From: Staphylococcus xylosus
Lineage (GTDB): Bacteria; Bacillota; Bacilli; Staphylococcales; Staphylococcaceae
DNA length: 64,000 nucleotides
Reading direction: 5' to 3'
NCBI RefSeq assembly: GCF_002732165.1
Contig: NZ_MRZO01000002.1
Location: 124,001 to 188,000 of the forward strand
Shown: in pieces, positions 9,476 through 18,318 of the stretch
Numbering within the stretch: the stretch's first letter is position 1
Layout of the letters: every line of letters begins with the position of its first letter
Position numbers and translations under genes: made by a program
The notes under the pieces: generated by a model
What the model saw: only the letters and a program-made list of their open reading frames with translations
Told to the model about the DNA's origin: nothing
The model's database searches: none

Positions 9476-9586
9476 ACAAACGATTTACTCAGCTTTCAAT
9501 GGCTACAAACTGACTATTAAAGATAATACTTAACGGTTGGGACTAATTAATGATGGATTACTACAGTAGAGGAGTATTTAAAAATT

Positions 9587-10012
9587 ATGAAACTTGATGA
9601 ATTTGAAATAGATGATGTATTTACTACACCACCTAATAAAATAAGTGAGAAAGATATTATTAACTTCGCTCAAGAATTTGACCCACAATACATGCATTTG
9701 GATAAGGAGAAAGCTACAGAAGGTAGATTCAATGGTATCATTGCTTCAGGTATACACACGTTATCTATTTCATTCAAATTATGGATTGAAGCAGGTAAGT
9801 ATGGTGAAGATGTAATCGCAGGTACACATATGAACCATATTAAATTTATCAAGCCCGTATATCCTGAAGATGAACTTTACACAAAAATAAAAGTATTGAA
9901 AAAACAAGCCACGAAAAGCGATCAAGGTTTACTCACGGTACTATTATCGACATTTAACCAACACGAAGACAAAGTATTTGAAGGAGAACTAACAGCATTA
10001 ATGAGACGTTAA
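9587..10012 (+). CDS. MaoC-like (R)-specific hydratase, hot-dog fold
   Basis: Single-domain hot-dog protein of 141 residues, a MaoC-type dehydratase/hydratase that would act on 2-enoyl-CoA thioesters. The catalytic signature is visible as FDPQYMHLD (Asp and His, about residues 29-37), followed by FNGIIASGIHTLSI. GAGGAG lies 11 nt before the ATG. It stands alone, so its pathway is not indicated. A role in fatty-acid or hydroxyacyl-CoA metabolism is an inference. Confidence 0.8.
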   Translation: MKLDEFEIDDVFTTPPNKISEKDIINFAQEFDPQYMHLDKEKATEGRFNGIIASGIHTLSISFKLWIEAGKYGEDVIAGTHMNHIKFIKPVYPEDELYTKIKVLKKQATKSDQGLLTVLLSTFNQHEDKVFEGELTALMRR

Positions 10013-10263
10013 TGAGGTATTATTGATATTGAGGCATTAACTACGTACTAACTATACACTTAACTTCAATATATCCAATAAGCTAAATAATAATGATACT
10101 CTCTCTTGTCTATTCATAGTCTAATAAAACCAAACACTACACATATATTTCGCGCATGTGCGTTCATGTGAAAATCAATCATAATTTATATTTATTTTTC
10201 TTTGCTATTTCTATATAATCATAAAGATGTAAAAATTAATTATTTACTAAAGGAGATATTAAT

Positions 10264-10623
10264 ATGAGTATTATATCAATTATTTTAGTTTTATTAGTTG
10301 CTGCAGAGTTTTTCTATATCATGGCTTTGCAGACTTTTGCTACAACTTCTGACAAAACGAGCAATTTATTTAAAATGACTAAACAAGCCTTACAACAAGA
10401 TAATTTAAAAACACTGATGAAAAACCAAGGCATTTATAATGGCCTTTTAGGCGTATTCTTACTATATGCTTTACTCTTTTCAAATAATGCCAAAGAACTA
10501 ATTGTTTGCATATTAGTGTACATGATTATCGTTGCGATATATGGCGCTGTAACAAGTCAAAAATCTATTTTATTAAAACAAGGTGGCTTACCAATCCTAG
10601 CCTTAATTTCATTGCTGTTTTAA
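10264..10623 (+). CDS. DUF1304 membrane protein
   Basis: Membrane protein of 119 residues with four hydrophobic helices. The conserved family core MKNQGIYNGLLG is at about residues 59-70, the hallmark of DUF1304. AAAGGAG precedes the ATG at good spacing. Family function is unknown. The gene is monocistronic and ends at a strong terminator. Confidence 0.8.
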   Translation: MSIISIILVLLVAAEFFYIMALQTFATTSDKTSNLFKMTKQALQQDNLKTLMKNQGIYNGLLGVFLLYALLFSNNAKELIVCILVYMIIVAIYGAVTSQKSILLKQGGLPILALISLLF

Positions 10624-10707
10624 TATTTAATCTTTTAAACTATGCTAACATCATTTAAATTAAAGAATTGGTAGCTAGAAATGTGTATCTTCTAAAACTA
10701 CACATAC

Positions 10708-10752
10708 AAAAGCGGAGTATGAAATCTAAACAATGATTTCGTACTCCGCTTT
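10708..10752. terminator. Bidirectional terminator
   Basis: Hairpin AAAGCGGAGTA..GAAATC pairing with GATTTCGTACTCCGCTTT, between the convergent DUF1304 and glcP genes. Confidence 0.9.
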
Positions 10753-10777
10753 ACTTTTTATGAATAATTATTTTATA

Positions 10778-12139
10778 TTAATGATTATTATATTTTATTG
10801 TTTCGTTTCCAGATGTACGTTCTCTTAAATCATATTCAATTTCTTCTAAACTCCGTCCTCGCGTTTCTGGCAGATATTTTATTACAAAGCACATTGCAAA
10901 TACACCAATAACCGCAAAAATCAAGAATACCCATTCTGTACTTAGTGTATTATTTAACACTGGAAACAGTTGCGCAACAAGTAATGTACCGAAATTTAAT
11001 ACAAGCGTTGCTAAACCAGTAGCTGCGCCACGTGCACGCATCGGGAACATTTCTGGCAACATAACCCAAAGGATTGGTCCCCAAGTTAAACCAAAGAATA
11101 CAATAAACAGTGATAAACACACGATAATAATACCTGCTGATGATGCTATACCAATTGTCCATATTAAGATTGCCATAACAAGTAATGAAGCTACCATTCC
11201 GACATTTCCTGTTACTAACAATTTCTTACGATTAACTTTATCCGCTATAAATACCGCTATAATCGTTACAAGTACATTAATCGTCCCAATTCCTACCGTT
11301 CCTAAAATGGATGTTGCTTCACCTAATCCTGCTTTACTGAAAATAGTGGGTGCATAAAATATAATTGCATTAATACCTATGATTTGTTGGAATAATGCAA
11401 ATATACATCCAATTATTAATGTCGGTCTTAACCAAGGCGATTTTAAAATAGTCCAAGTTGATTCTGAAATTGCTGATAGTTCTTTCATCTCTTTAATTTC
11501 AGTATTAATCTCATTATCGTCATTAAATGTAATTCTCATAACATCTCTTGCAGCTTTTTCATTCCTATGTTCTAATAACCACCTTGGACTCTCAGGCATA
11601 AATGCTATACCAATTAATAAAATAACAGATGGTACTATTGCTAAACCTAGCATCCAACGCCATCCTTCTATGTCGGCAAAGGCATAATTAACGAGATACG
11701 CTACTAAAATTCCAATTGTAATCATTAATTGATTCAATGAGCCAAGCGAACCACGATAAGCTGTTGGAGCCATTTCTGATAAATACACAGGCACCGTTGC
11801 CATTGAACCACCTACAGCTAGACCAATAATAAGACGTCCAAACACAAGTGTTGGCATATTTTGCGCAACCACTAATATTAATGATCCGACGATATAAATA
11901 ATTGCAATGATTAATACTAAATGTCTTCTTCCGATTCTATCCGATAAAGGTCCACTCCCACCAGATCCAATGATTGCACCTATAAGCATGGATGAAACAA
12001 CAAGACCTTCTGTAAAACTGTTTAATGGAATGTCGTCATTTATAAAGAGCAATGCTCCTGAAATCACGCCATTATCATAGCCGTATAATAAACCGCCAAG
12101 TGCTCCTAAGATAAATATTAAACTCTTATTTGCTTTCAA
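10778..12139 (-). CDS. glcP: Glucose:proton symporter GlcP
   Basis: Sugar-porter MFS protein of 453 residues and 12 helices, closely matching the Staphylococcus epidermidis GlcP glucose/H+ symporter from memory of that sequence. Family signatures are the proton-coupling aspartate in LLYGYDNGVISG (about residue 22), SDRIGRR, PESPRWLLE after helix 6, FQQIIGINAIIFYAP in helix 7, and the C-terminal PETRGRSLEEIE. It imports glucose without the PTS. The gene is monocistronic, and a degenerate cre-like site lies about 45 bp upstream. Confidence 0.88.
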   Translation of the reverse strand: MKANKSLIFILGALGGLLYGYDNGVISGALLFINDDIPLNSFTEGLVVSSMLIGAIIGSGGSGPLSDRIGRRHLVLIIAIIYIVGSLILVVAQNMPTLVFGRLIIGLAVGGSMATVPVYLSEMAPTAYRGSLGSLNQLMITIGILVAYLVNYAFADIEGWRWMLGLAIVPSVILLIGIAFMPESPRWLLEHRNEKAARDVMRITFNDDNEINTEIKEMKELSAISESTWTILKSPWLRPTLIIGCIFALFQQIIGINAIIFYAPTIFSKAGLGEATSILGTVGIGTINVLVTIIAVFIADKVNRKKLLVTGNVGMVASLLVMAILIWTIGIASSAGIIIVCLSLFIVFFGLTWGPILWVMLPEMFPMRARGAATGLATLVLNFGTLLVAQLFPVLNNTLSTEWVFLIFAVIGVFAMCFVIKYLPETRGRSLEEIEYDLRERTSGNETIKYNNH

Positions 12140-12183
12140 TTTGTACCAACCCCTTTAAAATTATGTCTATTATATTCTTAATA

Positions 12184-12196
12184 TGTAAGCGTTACA
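12184..12196 (-). promoter_or_regulatory. Degenerate cre-like site upstream of glcP
   Basis: TGTAAGCGTTACA is symmetric with 5-bp arms but is one base shorter than a normal CcpA cre site. It lies 45 bp before glcP. Catabolite control is plausible for a glucose carrier but unproven. Confidence 0.35.
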
Positions 12197-12331
12197 AATA
12201 TTTTTAAATTATTATATTCTTAACTTCTATTTTTAAAGTAGCCTTTTATATACATACTATATTTCAATAAGTTTAAAACTTATATTTTAGGAAATTAAAT
12301 AATATATTATAATTTTAAGGGGTGAAGTGTA

Positions 12332-13117
12332 ATGCTTTTAAAAGAAGAAATTAATAACTTAGAAAAATATGATGGTACAGCAGAGAACCAAAAAGTATTT
12401 TCAATTTATTTAAATACACATCCTGACCAAGGCACAAAATGGAAAATAGAATTAAAAAATGCACTAAAAGATTTAGCCTATAGAACTAAACATAGTGATG
12501 ATCATGAGGAAAAAAACCAAGCTAAAGAAGTCATTAAAAAAGTTGAAACAGAAATTCAAAGTGTAGAACCTGAGTTAAAAAGAGGTCTCATTCTATTTTT
12601 AACTGCAGATGAATCTTTATTATTTAAAAAATTAACTCATATATCCTTAGATACTGAGTTTAATTGGGGAGATCAGCCTAAATTAGATCAATTGAAATCA
12701 TTACAAGGAAACTATCCTTATACTGGTATATTAGTTTTACAACAAGACAAGGCGCGTTTAATTGAAACAGAAATAGGTACCATCGTTAAAGAAAAAGACT
12801 TTATTTTAGATTTAGATACTGATGATTGGCGTGAACATCAAGGCCCTCAAGGTGATGACTTTACACAAGGTGGCTCAAAAAGAGACGAGTTTAAAGAAAG
12901 AGTCAAAGCTAACCAAGAACGGTGGCTCAAAAATTTAGCTTCTACTGTTGAAATAAATGCTAAAAGAAACGAATGGAAACAAATTTATTTAGCAGGAGAG
13001 AAAGAAGAAATAGAAAAACTACGTACTTTATTTAATAGAAATATTGATAAAGTAATTACCAGTAACATCTTAAATTTAAATGCTACTGAAATTATAACTA
13101 AAGTTAATGAAGAATAA
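12332..13117 (+). CDS. VLRF1-family aeRF1-type release-factor-like protein
   Basis: Protein of 261 residues matching the bacterial VLRF1 (aeRF1-type) group, relatives of eukaryotic/archaeal release factor 1 and of Vms1, thought to act on ribosome-bound or stalled peptidyl-tRNA. Indicators are the N-terminal KVFSIYLNTHP (about 21-31), the central TGILVLQQDKARLIETE segment and the conserved WREHQGP motif (about residue 168). AAGGGGTG precedes the ATG. Enzymatic activity is inferred from the family name only. Confidence 0.75.
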   Translation: MLLKEEINNLEKYDGTAENQKVFSIYLNTHPDQGTKWKIELKNALKDLAYRTKHSDDHEEKNQAKEVIKKVETEIQSVEPELKRGLILFLTADESLLFKKLTHISLDTEFNWGDQPKLDQLKSLQGNYPYTGILVLQQDKARLIETEIGTIVKEKDFILDLDTDDWREHQGPQGDDFTQGGSKRDEFKERVKANQERWLKNLASTVEINAKRNEWKQIYLAGEKEEIEKLRTLFNRNIDKVITSNILNLNATEIITKVNEE

Positions 13118-13121
13118 TAAA

Positions 13122-13183
13122 AATGGAGGCAATATAAGAAATCAAAGTGTTAAGATGATTTTTATAATTGCCTCCATTATATT
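13122..13183. terminator. Long hairpin, probable terminator
   Basis: A stem built on ATGGAGGCAATATAA / TTATAATTGCCTCCAT (one bulge), extended by AAATCA/TGATTT, lies just after the VLRF1 gene and before the convergent PAP2 gene. T runs are weak, so termination efficiency is uncertain. Confidence 0.65.
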
Positions 13184-13254
13184 GCTGATATATTTTAATT
13201 AAACTCTATGCTTCACTTACGGTTTGAATTTTAAAAAACTTACAATATACTTTC

Positions 13255-13836
13255 TCAATTATTCGACTTTACAGCTTTAGGTTCTCTACCGATATATATG
13301 GATTGAAGCATAATATATAACACAAGCAAGCTACCCAACGTATCTGTAAAATAGTGTGCTTGTAGATAGATTCTAGAAATCATAATAGAAATGACTAATA
13401 ATACACAAATTACCGACAATATTTTGCTATTTTTTAATAATAAGATGAGACTTACTAATAAACAAACACTTAAAACATGCATACTTGGAAAACTATAACC
13501 ATCTATATCTATGCTCGGTCTCGGACGTTGAATAGCGTACTTTAGAAATGTTCCTATAGCAAAAACACTAAAACACCAAAAACCATACCACCAAAATTTA
13601 ACTTTATTAAAGAAAAATAACACAAGTAGTATTAATAACACCATAATCAAACAATTCAGAGGAGAAAATACCGCAGAAATAATAGACAAATATTGAACTA
13701 GTATATCGGCTGTTATCAACTCATGTAACCAATGATAAACAAAAGTATCTAAGCCATTTGTTAAGCCTGTATGTATACATAAAACTAAGAGCATAAAACA
13801 TATGCTAACTAAAATCATATTCACGTAATTTTTCAT
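13255..13836 (-). CDS. PAP2-family membrane phosphatase
   Basis: Six-helix lipid phosphatase of 193 residues. The three PAP2 motifs are present: KYAIQRPRP (about 106-114), PSMH (about 125-128) and SRIYLQAHYFTD (about 157-168), with both catalytic histidines and the aspartate. Such enzymes can dephosphorylate undecaprenyl pyrophosphate or phosphatidylglycerophosphate. The start overlaps the end of the FtsW-like gene by 4 nt, so the two are translated together. That pairing argues for recycling the lipid carrier used in peptidoglycan synthesis (inference). Confidence 0.82.
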   Translation of the reverse strand: MKNYVNMILVSICFMLLVLCIHTGLTNGLDTFVYHWLHELITADILVQYLSIISAVFSPLNCLIMVLLILLVLFFFNKVKFWWYGFWCFSVFAIGTFLKYAIQRPRPSIDIDGYSFPSMHVLSVCLLVSLILLLKNSKILSVICVLLVISIMISRIYLQAHYFTDTLGSLLVLYIMLQSIYIGREPKAVKSNN

Positions 13837-15017
13837 TTAATAGCTTTCCTTTCTTTATTAATATTTCGAGCTACTGCAAGTAACGCACCAAATGCAATAC
13901 TTATGCTTAACATCGATGAACCACCATAGCTTAATAACGGTAATGTGACACCTGTTAATGGAATAAGGCCTGATACACCTGCAAGGTTGATAAATACTTG
14001 CATAAATAAATAACTTACAACACCAACACAAATTAACTTATAAAATTGATTTGTTGTTTTATTCGCATAAATTAGTCCTTTAAACAAAATAACGCCATAA
14101 ACCATTAATGTGGCTAATACACCGATTAAACCCAATTCTTCTGCTATTACAGTAAATATAAAATCTGTATGTGGCTCTGGTAAGTATCCTAATTTTGCAA
14201 TACCGTTACCTAAGCCCCTACCCGTTAAACCACCATTTCCTATAGAGGTAAGCGCCCCAGTTAATTGGTAACCATCTCCACTTTCATATTTAAATGGGTC
14301 TAACATAACCTTGATCCTTTTTAATCTATATAAATTTTTAGAATCAAATATCAATGTATAAATAATATAAAAAACAATGGGAATCATTGTGATCATTATA
14401 ATTTGAAGTTTAATTTTATTTTTTATATCTGAATAAATAAGTATAGAAGCAATTATAGCGACTGTTAGCAATGTGCCACCTAGGTCCCCTTGCATCAACA
14501 CAAGTAATAAACCTACACCTAACACACCCAATGGAGGAATCATATGTTTTAAATGATAGTCTCGAGAACTCGAAATACGTCGGTTAATTATGTATGATAG
14601 ATAAAAAATTGAAGCTAATTTTAAAAATTCTGAAGATTGTAAGCTGAACAGGCCTAAGTTAATCCAGTTTCTCGAACCATTGATTTCTTTCCCAATCAGA
14701 ACTGTAATGAGTAATAAACATAAAGTACCTATAATTATAAGTTTTTGTATATTGCTCTGTTTTAATACATTAATATTGATAAAAGCGCCAATAAATATAA
14801 TGACTGAAAATCCAATTACTATAAAGAGAAATTGCCTTTTCATAAAATGATTACTCTCAATAGGCACACCGCCTGTAAGTGAGCCTTTAGAAGCTGGCAC
14901 CATACTGGCACTATAGACCATTATTACGCCTAAAATACCTAGTAGTAAAAAACTTATAATTAAAATATAATCTAATTCCTTGATGTGTTTACGTATGTAA
15001 GTTAAAAATCCTCTCAT
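13833..15017 (-). CDS. FtsW/RodA/SpoVE-family (SEDS) glycan polymerase
   Basis: SEDS protein of 394 residues with about 10 membrane helices, a lipid-II polymerase family working with a class B penicillin-binding protein. The N-terminal MVYSASMVPASKGSLTGG and GKEINGSRNWINLG follow S. aureus FtsW closely. The catalytic-loop region GYLPEPHTDFIF with its aspartate and the C-terminal GVTLPLLSYGGSS are intact. The gene is not beside pyc as ftsW is in S. aureus but in a two-gene unit with a PAP2 phosphatase, so it may be a second, accessory copy. A single window cannot exclude that it is the housekeeping one. Confidence 0.82.
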   Translation of the reverse strand: MRGFLTYIRKHIKELDYILIISFLLLGILGVIMVYSASMVPASKGSLTGGVPIESNHFMKRQFLFIVIGFSVIIFIGAFININVLKQSNIQKLIIIGTLCLLLITVLIGKEINGSRNWINLGLFSLQSSEFLKLASIFYLSYIINRRISSSRDYHLKHMIPPLGVLGVGLLLVLMQGDLGGTLLTVAIIASILIYSDIKNKIKLQIIMITMIPIVFYIIYTLIFDSKNLYRLKRIKVMLDPFKYESGDGYQLTGALTSIGNGGLTGRGLGNGIAKLGYLPEPHTDFIFTVIAEELGLIGVLATLMVYGVILFKGLIYANKTTNQFYKLICVGVVSYLFMQVFINLAGVSGLIPLTGVTLPLLSYGGSSMLSISIAFGALLAVARNINKERKAIK

Positions 15018-15230
15018 GTCTGCACCTCATTATGACTGTCAGAATATAGTAAAACACAAATTTAATATTAGCTCAATCATACTTTAGACTTATCTAATTT
15101 GAATTCTTAACTTTTAAGCATTTAAGTTTTATTAAATTATTATATATTTATCTATAATCGAAATATTTACACCTATACATATACTATCGATATTGCGTTA
15201 AAAATCCTCAACATCAGCAAGTAAAAGAAA

Positions 15231-15259
15231 TTGAAAAATAAAAAGTGCTATGCTAAAAT
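15231..15259 (+). promoter_or_regulatory. Promoter of the methyltransferase gene
   Basis: TTGAAA, 17-bp spacer, then TAAAAT, preceded by a TATGC extended context. Transcription would start about 25 bp before the inverted repeat at 15291. Confidence 0.6.
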
Positions 15260-15290
15260 CAATTAAAGACTTAAAGTATCTATAATAACC

Positions 15291-15325
15291 TTATAAGTGG
15301 TAAGTATATTCAAAACCACTTATAA
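15291..15325 (+). repeat. Perfect inverted repeat in the 5' leader of the methyltransferase gene
   Basis: TTATAAGTGGT and ACCACTTATAA, 11-bp perfect arms with a 13-nt loop, sit between promoter and ribosome site. It ends a few bases before AAGGAG. It could be an operator or an mRNA hairpin controlling translation. Confidence 0.6.
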
Positions 15326-15341
15326 ATGAAGGAGCTTTTAT

Positions 15342-15950
15342 TTGAACAAAGATCGTTTTGACCAAATTGCCCAAAAATACGATGGCCCTGAAAGAATACA
15401 CCTCGCTCATATTATTACCCAAGCAATAACGCAACAACTTAAAGATACAAACTATCAAACTTTGCTAGACTATGGTGGTGGGACTGGCCTTGTAACTTTA
15501 AATATCGCAGAGTATTTTGAAGCAGTTACGCTCATGGATGCCTCTCCGCAAATGGTAGATATTTTTGAACACAAGGTATCAAATTTAAATCAAACTTCCA
15601 TTAAAACCTTAGTGGGTGACGTACTTTTAGACGATACAATACTCAACCACAAAAATTATGATGTTATTGTGTTATCTTTAGTCTTACTCCACAGTGGTAA
15701 CTATCAATTATTATTACAAAAGCTGTATAATCAGCTAAATAGTGGAGGGATGATAATACTTGTTGATTTTGATAAAAACGAAAATATTTATCATCCAAAA
15801 GTATATAATGGCTTTGAACAAATGGATATCATCCATGTTTTTAACAAATTAGGCCTGATAAACCCACAGATTAATACTTTTTACAGTGGTAAGAAAATAT
15901 TTATGAAGCAAGATGCAAGCTTGTTCATTGCTACAGGCACTAAACTATAA
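15342..15950 (+). CDS. Class I SAM-dependent methyltransferase
   Basis: Methyltransferase of 202 residues with a seven-beta-strand fold. The SAM-binding motif I is LLDYGGGTGLVTLNIA (about 41-56); motif II acidic residue and partner are in VTLMDASPQMVDI. It starts with TTG at 15342, justified by AAGGAG 7 nt upstream. It resembles small UbiE/BioC-like enzymes of unknown substrate. It has its own promoter, a 5' inverted repeat and a terminator, so it is a self-contained, probably regulated unit. Confidence 0.8.
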   Translation: MNKDRFDQIAQKYDGPERIHLAHIITQAITQQLKDTNYQTLLDYGGGTGLVTLNIAEYFEAVTLMDASPQMVDIFEHKVSNLNQTSIKTLVGDVLLDDTILNHKNYDVIVLSLVLLHSGNYQLLLQKLYNQLNSGGMIILVDFDKNENIYHPKVYNGFEQMDIIHVFNKLGLINPQINTFYSGKKIFMKQDASLFIATGTKL

Positions 15951-15973
15951 ATTCTTATATTTATATAGAGAGA

Positions 15974-16006
15974 AACCGTGACACAAATTGAGGTCACGGT
16001 TTTTTA
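15974..16006 (+). terminator. Rho-independent terminator
   Basis: AAACCGTGAC / GTCACGGTTTTTT with a 10-nt loop and six T, after the methyltransferase gene. Confidence 0.93.
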
Positions 16007-16101
16007 ATTATTTAGTTAGTAGGCACCAATATCGATGCCCTTACCTCTGTCATCAATAGCTTCAAATACCTTTGCAATTATTCAAGTATTTTGCCATTTA
16101 T

Positions 16102-17082
16102 TTAAGACTGAAACTTTGCTTTTAATGACATTTTTTCTAAATCTGATAAGAAAGTATAATTAATCGCACGTTGATTAATGTATTCAATTTGCTCAAACGT
16201 AATCATTTGGTTATCCACTAATAATTCATACTCTTCAGTCAAGGAAGTTTGAGTAACCGTTCGATTGTCAGTATTTATAAGAAAAGGAATATCTTGTTCT
16301 AACAAATAAGGAAGATTCAATTCTTTTAAATCTGCAATTGCTTTTGTCTGAATATTACTTTTAGGACACATTTCTAATAGAACATCCTGCGCTTTTACAA
16401 ACTGTAAGGCTATCTCATCTTGATTGATAGCCACACCATGCCCAATACGCTTTGCTCCTAATTTGATAGATTCTATCACATTCTGTTTACAACCACACTC
16501 GCCCGCATGCAACGTGAGGTTGAAACCTTGATCTAAGGCATATTGAATAGGGGATGCTATATCATTAGGAGGCACTGCCGCCTCAGGACCAGCAAAATCA
16601 ACGCCCCTGATGACTTTACTATCGTATTTTTGAACAAAATCGAAAAGTGCTTTATTATCTTCAGTCTCATGTTGTCGCATTGCACAAACTAACAAGTTAA
16701 CTTGAATATCCAATGTATGAATAGCTTCTTGTACACCTTCTTCAACCGCTTCTAACACTTCGGTTAACGTCAATCCTAGCTCCATATGAAATCGTGGTGC
16801 GAAGCGAATTTCAATGTATTTCACATTATCGCGTTGTGCCTGTTGTGCAACATCGACAACCGCTCTTTTTAAAGCATCAGGCGTCTGTAAAACCTTTAAT
16901 ATTTCATCAAAACATTGCAAGTATTCATCTAAACTCTCACAATTACTACTCACAAATAGATGCTCTTCATTTAAATTCACGCCTTGCTCCACCGCTAATT
17001 GTCTAATTAATTCAACGCTAGTAGAACCATCTAAATGACAATGTAATTCAACTTTCGGGATATCTTGTAGCGTTTTATTCAT
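16102..17082 (-). CDS. add: Adenosine deaminase
   Basis: Zinc-dependent deaminase of 326 residues converting adenosine to inosine for purine salvage. Metal and catalytic motifs are HCHLDG (His14, His16), LHAGE (about 193), the KRIGHG histidine (about 216) and the NTDN aspartate (about 271). The last reads TDNRTV, as in several Firmicute enzymes, rather than the mammalian TDDP. The ATG at 17082 is chosen over an upstream TTG at 17109 because AGGTAAG precedes it at normal distance. It is monocistronic. Confidence 0.87.
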   Translation of the reverse strand: MNKTLQDIPKVELHCHLDGSTSVELIRQLAVEQGVNLNEEHLFVSSNCESLDEYLQCFDEILKVLQTPDALKRAVVDVAQQAQRDNVKYIEIRFAPRFHMELGLTLTEVLEAVEEGVQEAIHTLDIQVNLLVCAMRQHETEDNKALFDFVQKYDSKVIRGVDFAGPEAAVPPNDIASPIQYALDQGFNLTLHAGECGCKQNVIESIKLGAKRIGHGVAINQDEIALQFVKAQDVLLEMCPKSNIQTKAIADLKELNLPYLLEQDIPFLINTDNRTVTQTSLTEEYELLVDNQMITFEQIEYINQRAINYTFLSDLEKMSLKAKFQS

Positions 17083-17276
17083 ATATGACTTACCTGCCTT
17101 ACCTCTCAAATGTCACCATTCATTTTTAATACGGAAACAAAAAGAATTTTTAAAAATTTTATCTATATACTATATCACGACGTTAAACACAATACTATAA
17201 ACGCATATAATAAAGGGTATTTTATTTTGAATAAATTCACACAATCCAACCTGATATTAAATAAAATAATTCAATA

Positions 17277-17318
17277 TAAAAATACTGCCACCAAGTCTTC
17301 AGACTGAGTTGACAGTAT
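17277..17318 (-). terminator. Terminator of the 66-residue membrane protein gene
   Basis: Read on the minus strand: ATACTGTCA..TGGCAGTAT, 9-bp stem with one mismatch, followed by a T run. It disrupts any meaning for the 65-codon plus-strand frame there. Confidence 0.7.
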
Positions 17319-17371
17319 CATTATTGATCAAAAAACAAATTGTATTAAGTCCATATGTAACGTTAGCGTTA

Positions 17372-17572
17372 CTACATGCCTCCTAAATAGCCTATAGTAA
17401 CTAATGAAATGCCTAAACCTAAAAAGCAAACACAAAGTAAGATTACGATAATTTTCAATTCAGTCATGAAATGTTTTCTACTTTGTCCTTTATTAACAAG
17501 CAATATACCTATAATAATAACTAAAATAAAGAGTGTCATTAAAGTGTAAGCAATGATATTTAGTATGGCCAT
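17372..17572 (-). CDS. Small two-helix membrane protein, 66 residues
   Basis: Hypothetical protein with two hydrophobic helices (about residues 3-26 and 41-62) separated by the basic loop NKGQSRKHF. AAGGGGAAG lies 6 nt upstream of the ATG and a terminator follows, so it is a real independent gene. It lies downstream of the cys operon on the same strand. I do not recognise its family. Confidence 0.65.
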   Translation of the reverse strand: MAILNIIAYTLMTLFILVIIIGILLVNKGQSRKHFMTELKIIVILLCVCFLGLGISLVTIGYLGGM

Positions 17573-17700
17573 TCCATCTTCCCCTTTTAACGTTATACAT
17601 AAGTCTTATGATAAAACTATTATTATATTACTAAACTGCTGAGCACATATAATCATGTCTATACTTAACTTATAAGACTGAAACTTCTGTGCTATACAAA

Positions 17701-18300
17701 TTAAATATATTGATGTGTTTTTAGATACTCAATGATTTGAGTAACCGCTTCTTCCACACTATATTGCTCTGTATCTATTACAATTTCTGGATTTTGTGGT
17801 TCTTCATACGGTGCGTTTATACCTGTAAATCCTTGAATTTCTCCGCTACGTGCTTTTTGATATAATCCTTTAGGGTCTCTTGCTTCACATTCATCCAGAC
17901 TACAAGAAGTGTAAACTTCTATAAATTCATCTTCTGCTAATAGTTCACGAACAACGTCTCTATCTGCTTGATAAGGTGAAATAAATGCCGTCACTGTAAC
18001 TAATCCAGCGTCGACCATAAGTTTACTCACTTCACCAATACGACGAATATTTTCCGTACGATCTTCTGGACTAAATCCAAGATTTTTATTAAGACCATGT
18101 CTCACATTATCTCCATCTAAACGATACGTATGAACTTGTTGATCATATAAAGCTTTTTCTAATGCTACAGAAATTGTAGATTTACCTGATCCTGATAATC
18201 CAGTAAACCAAATAACTGCACTTTTATGGTTTTTACGTTGTTGTCTTTCTTCTTTAGTTACTTCTGACGCATGCCAAGTAATATTTTTGGAAGTAGTCAT
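17701..18300 (-). CDS. cysC: Adenylylsulfate kinase
   Basis: APS kinase of 199 residues that phosphorylates adenylylsulfate to PAPS with ATP. The P-loop GLSGSGKS is at residues 34-41, followed by [12 protein letters not shown] and the lid/substrate segment [19 protein letters not shown] follows. It is the last gene of the nine-gene sulfate block, 18 bp after sat. Confidence 0.93.
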   Translation of the reverse strand: MTTSKNITWHASEVTKEERQQRKNHKSAVIWFTGLSGSGKSTISVALEKALYDQQVHTYRLDGDNVRHGLNKNLGFSPEDRTENIRRIGEVSKLMVDAGLVTVTAFISPYQADRDVVRELLAEDEFIEVYTSCSLDECEARDPKGLYQKARSGEIQGFTGINAPYEEPQNPEIVIDTEQYSVEEAVTQIIEYLKTHQYI

Positions 18301-18318
18301 AATAAAGCTCCTTTAAAG

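Noticed and set aside
10105-10185. 22-codon minus-strand frame with MIDFHMNAHAR
   Set aside because: No ribosome site and no membrane or signal pattern.
17110-17307. 65-codon plus-strand frame
   Set aside because: No ribosome site, very biased composition, and its end lies within the terminator of the minus-strand gene at 17372.
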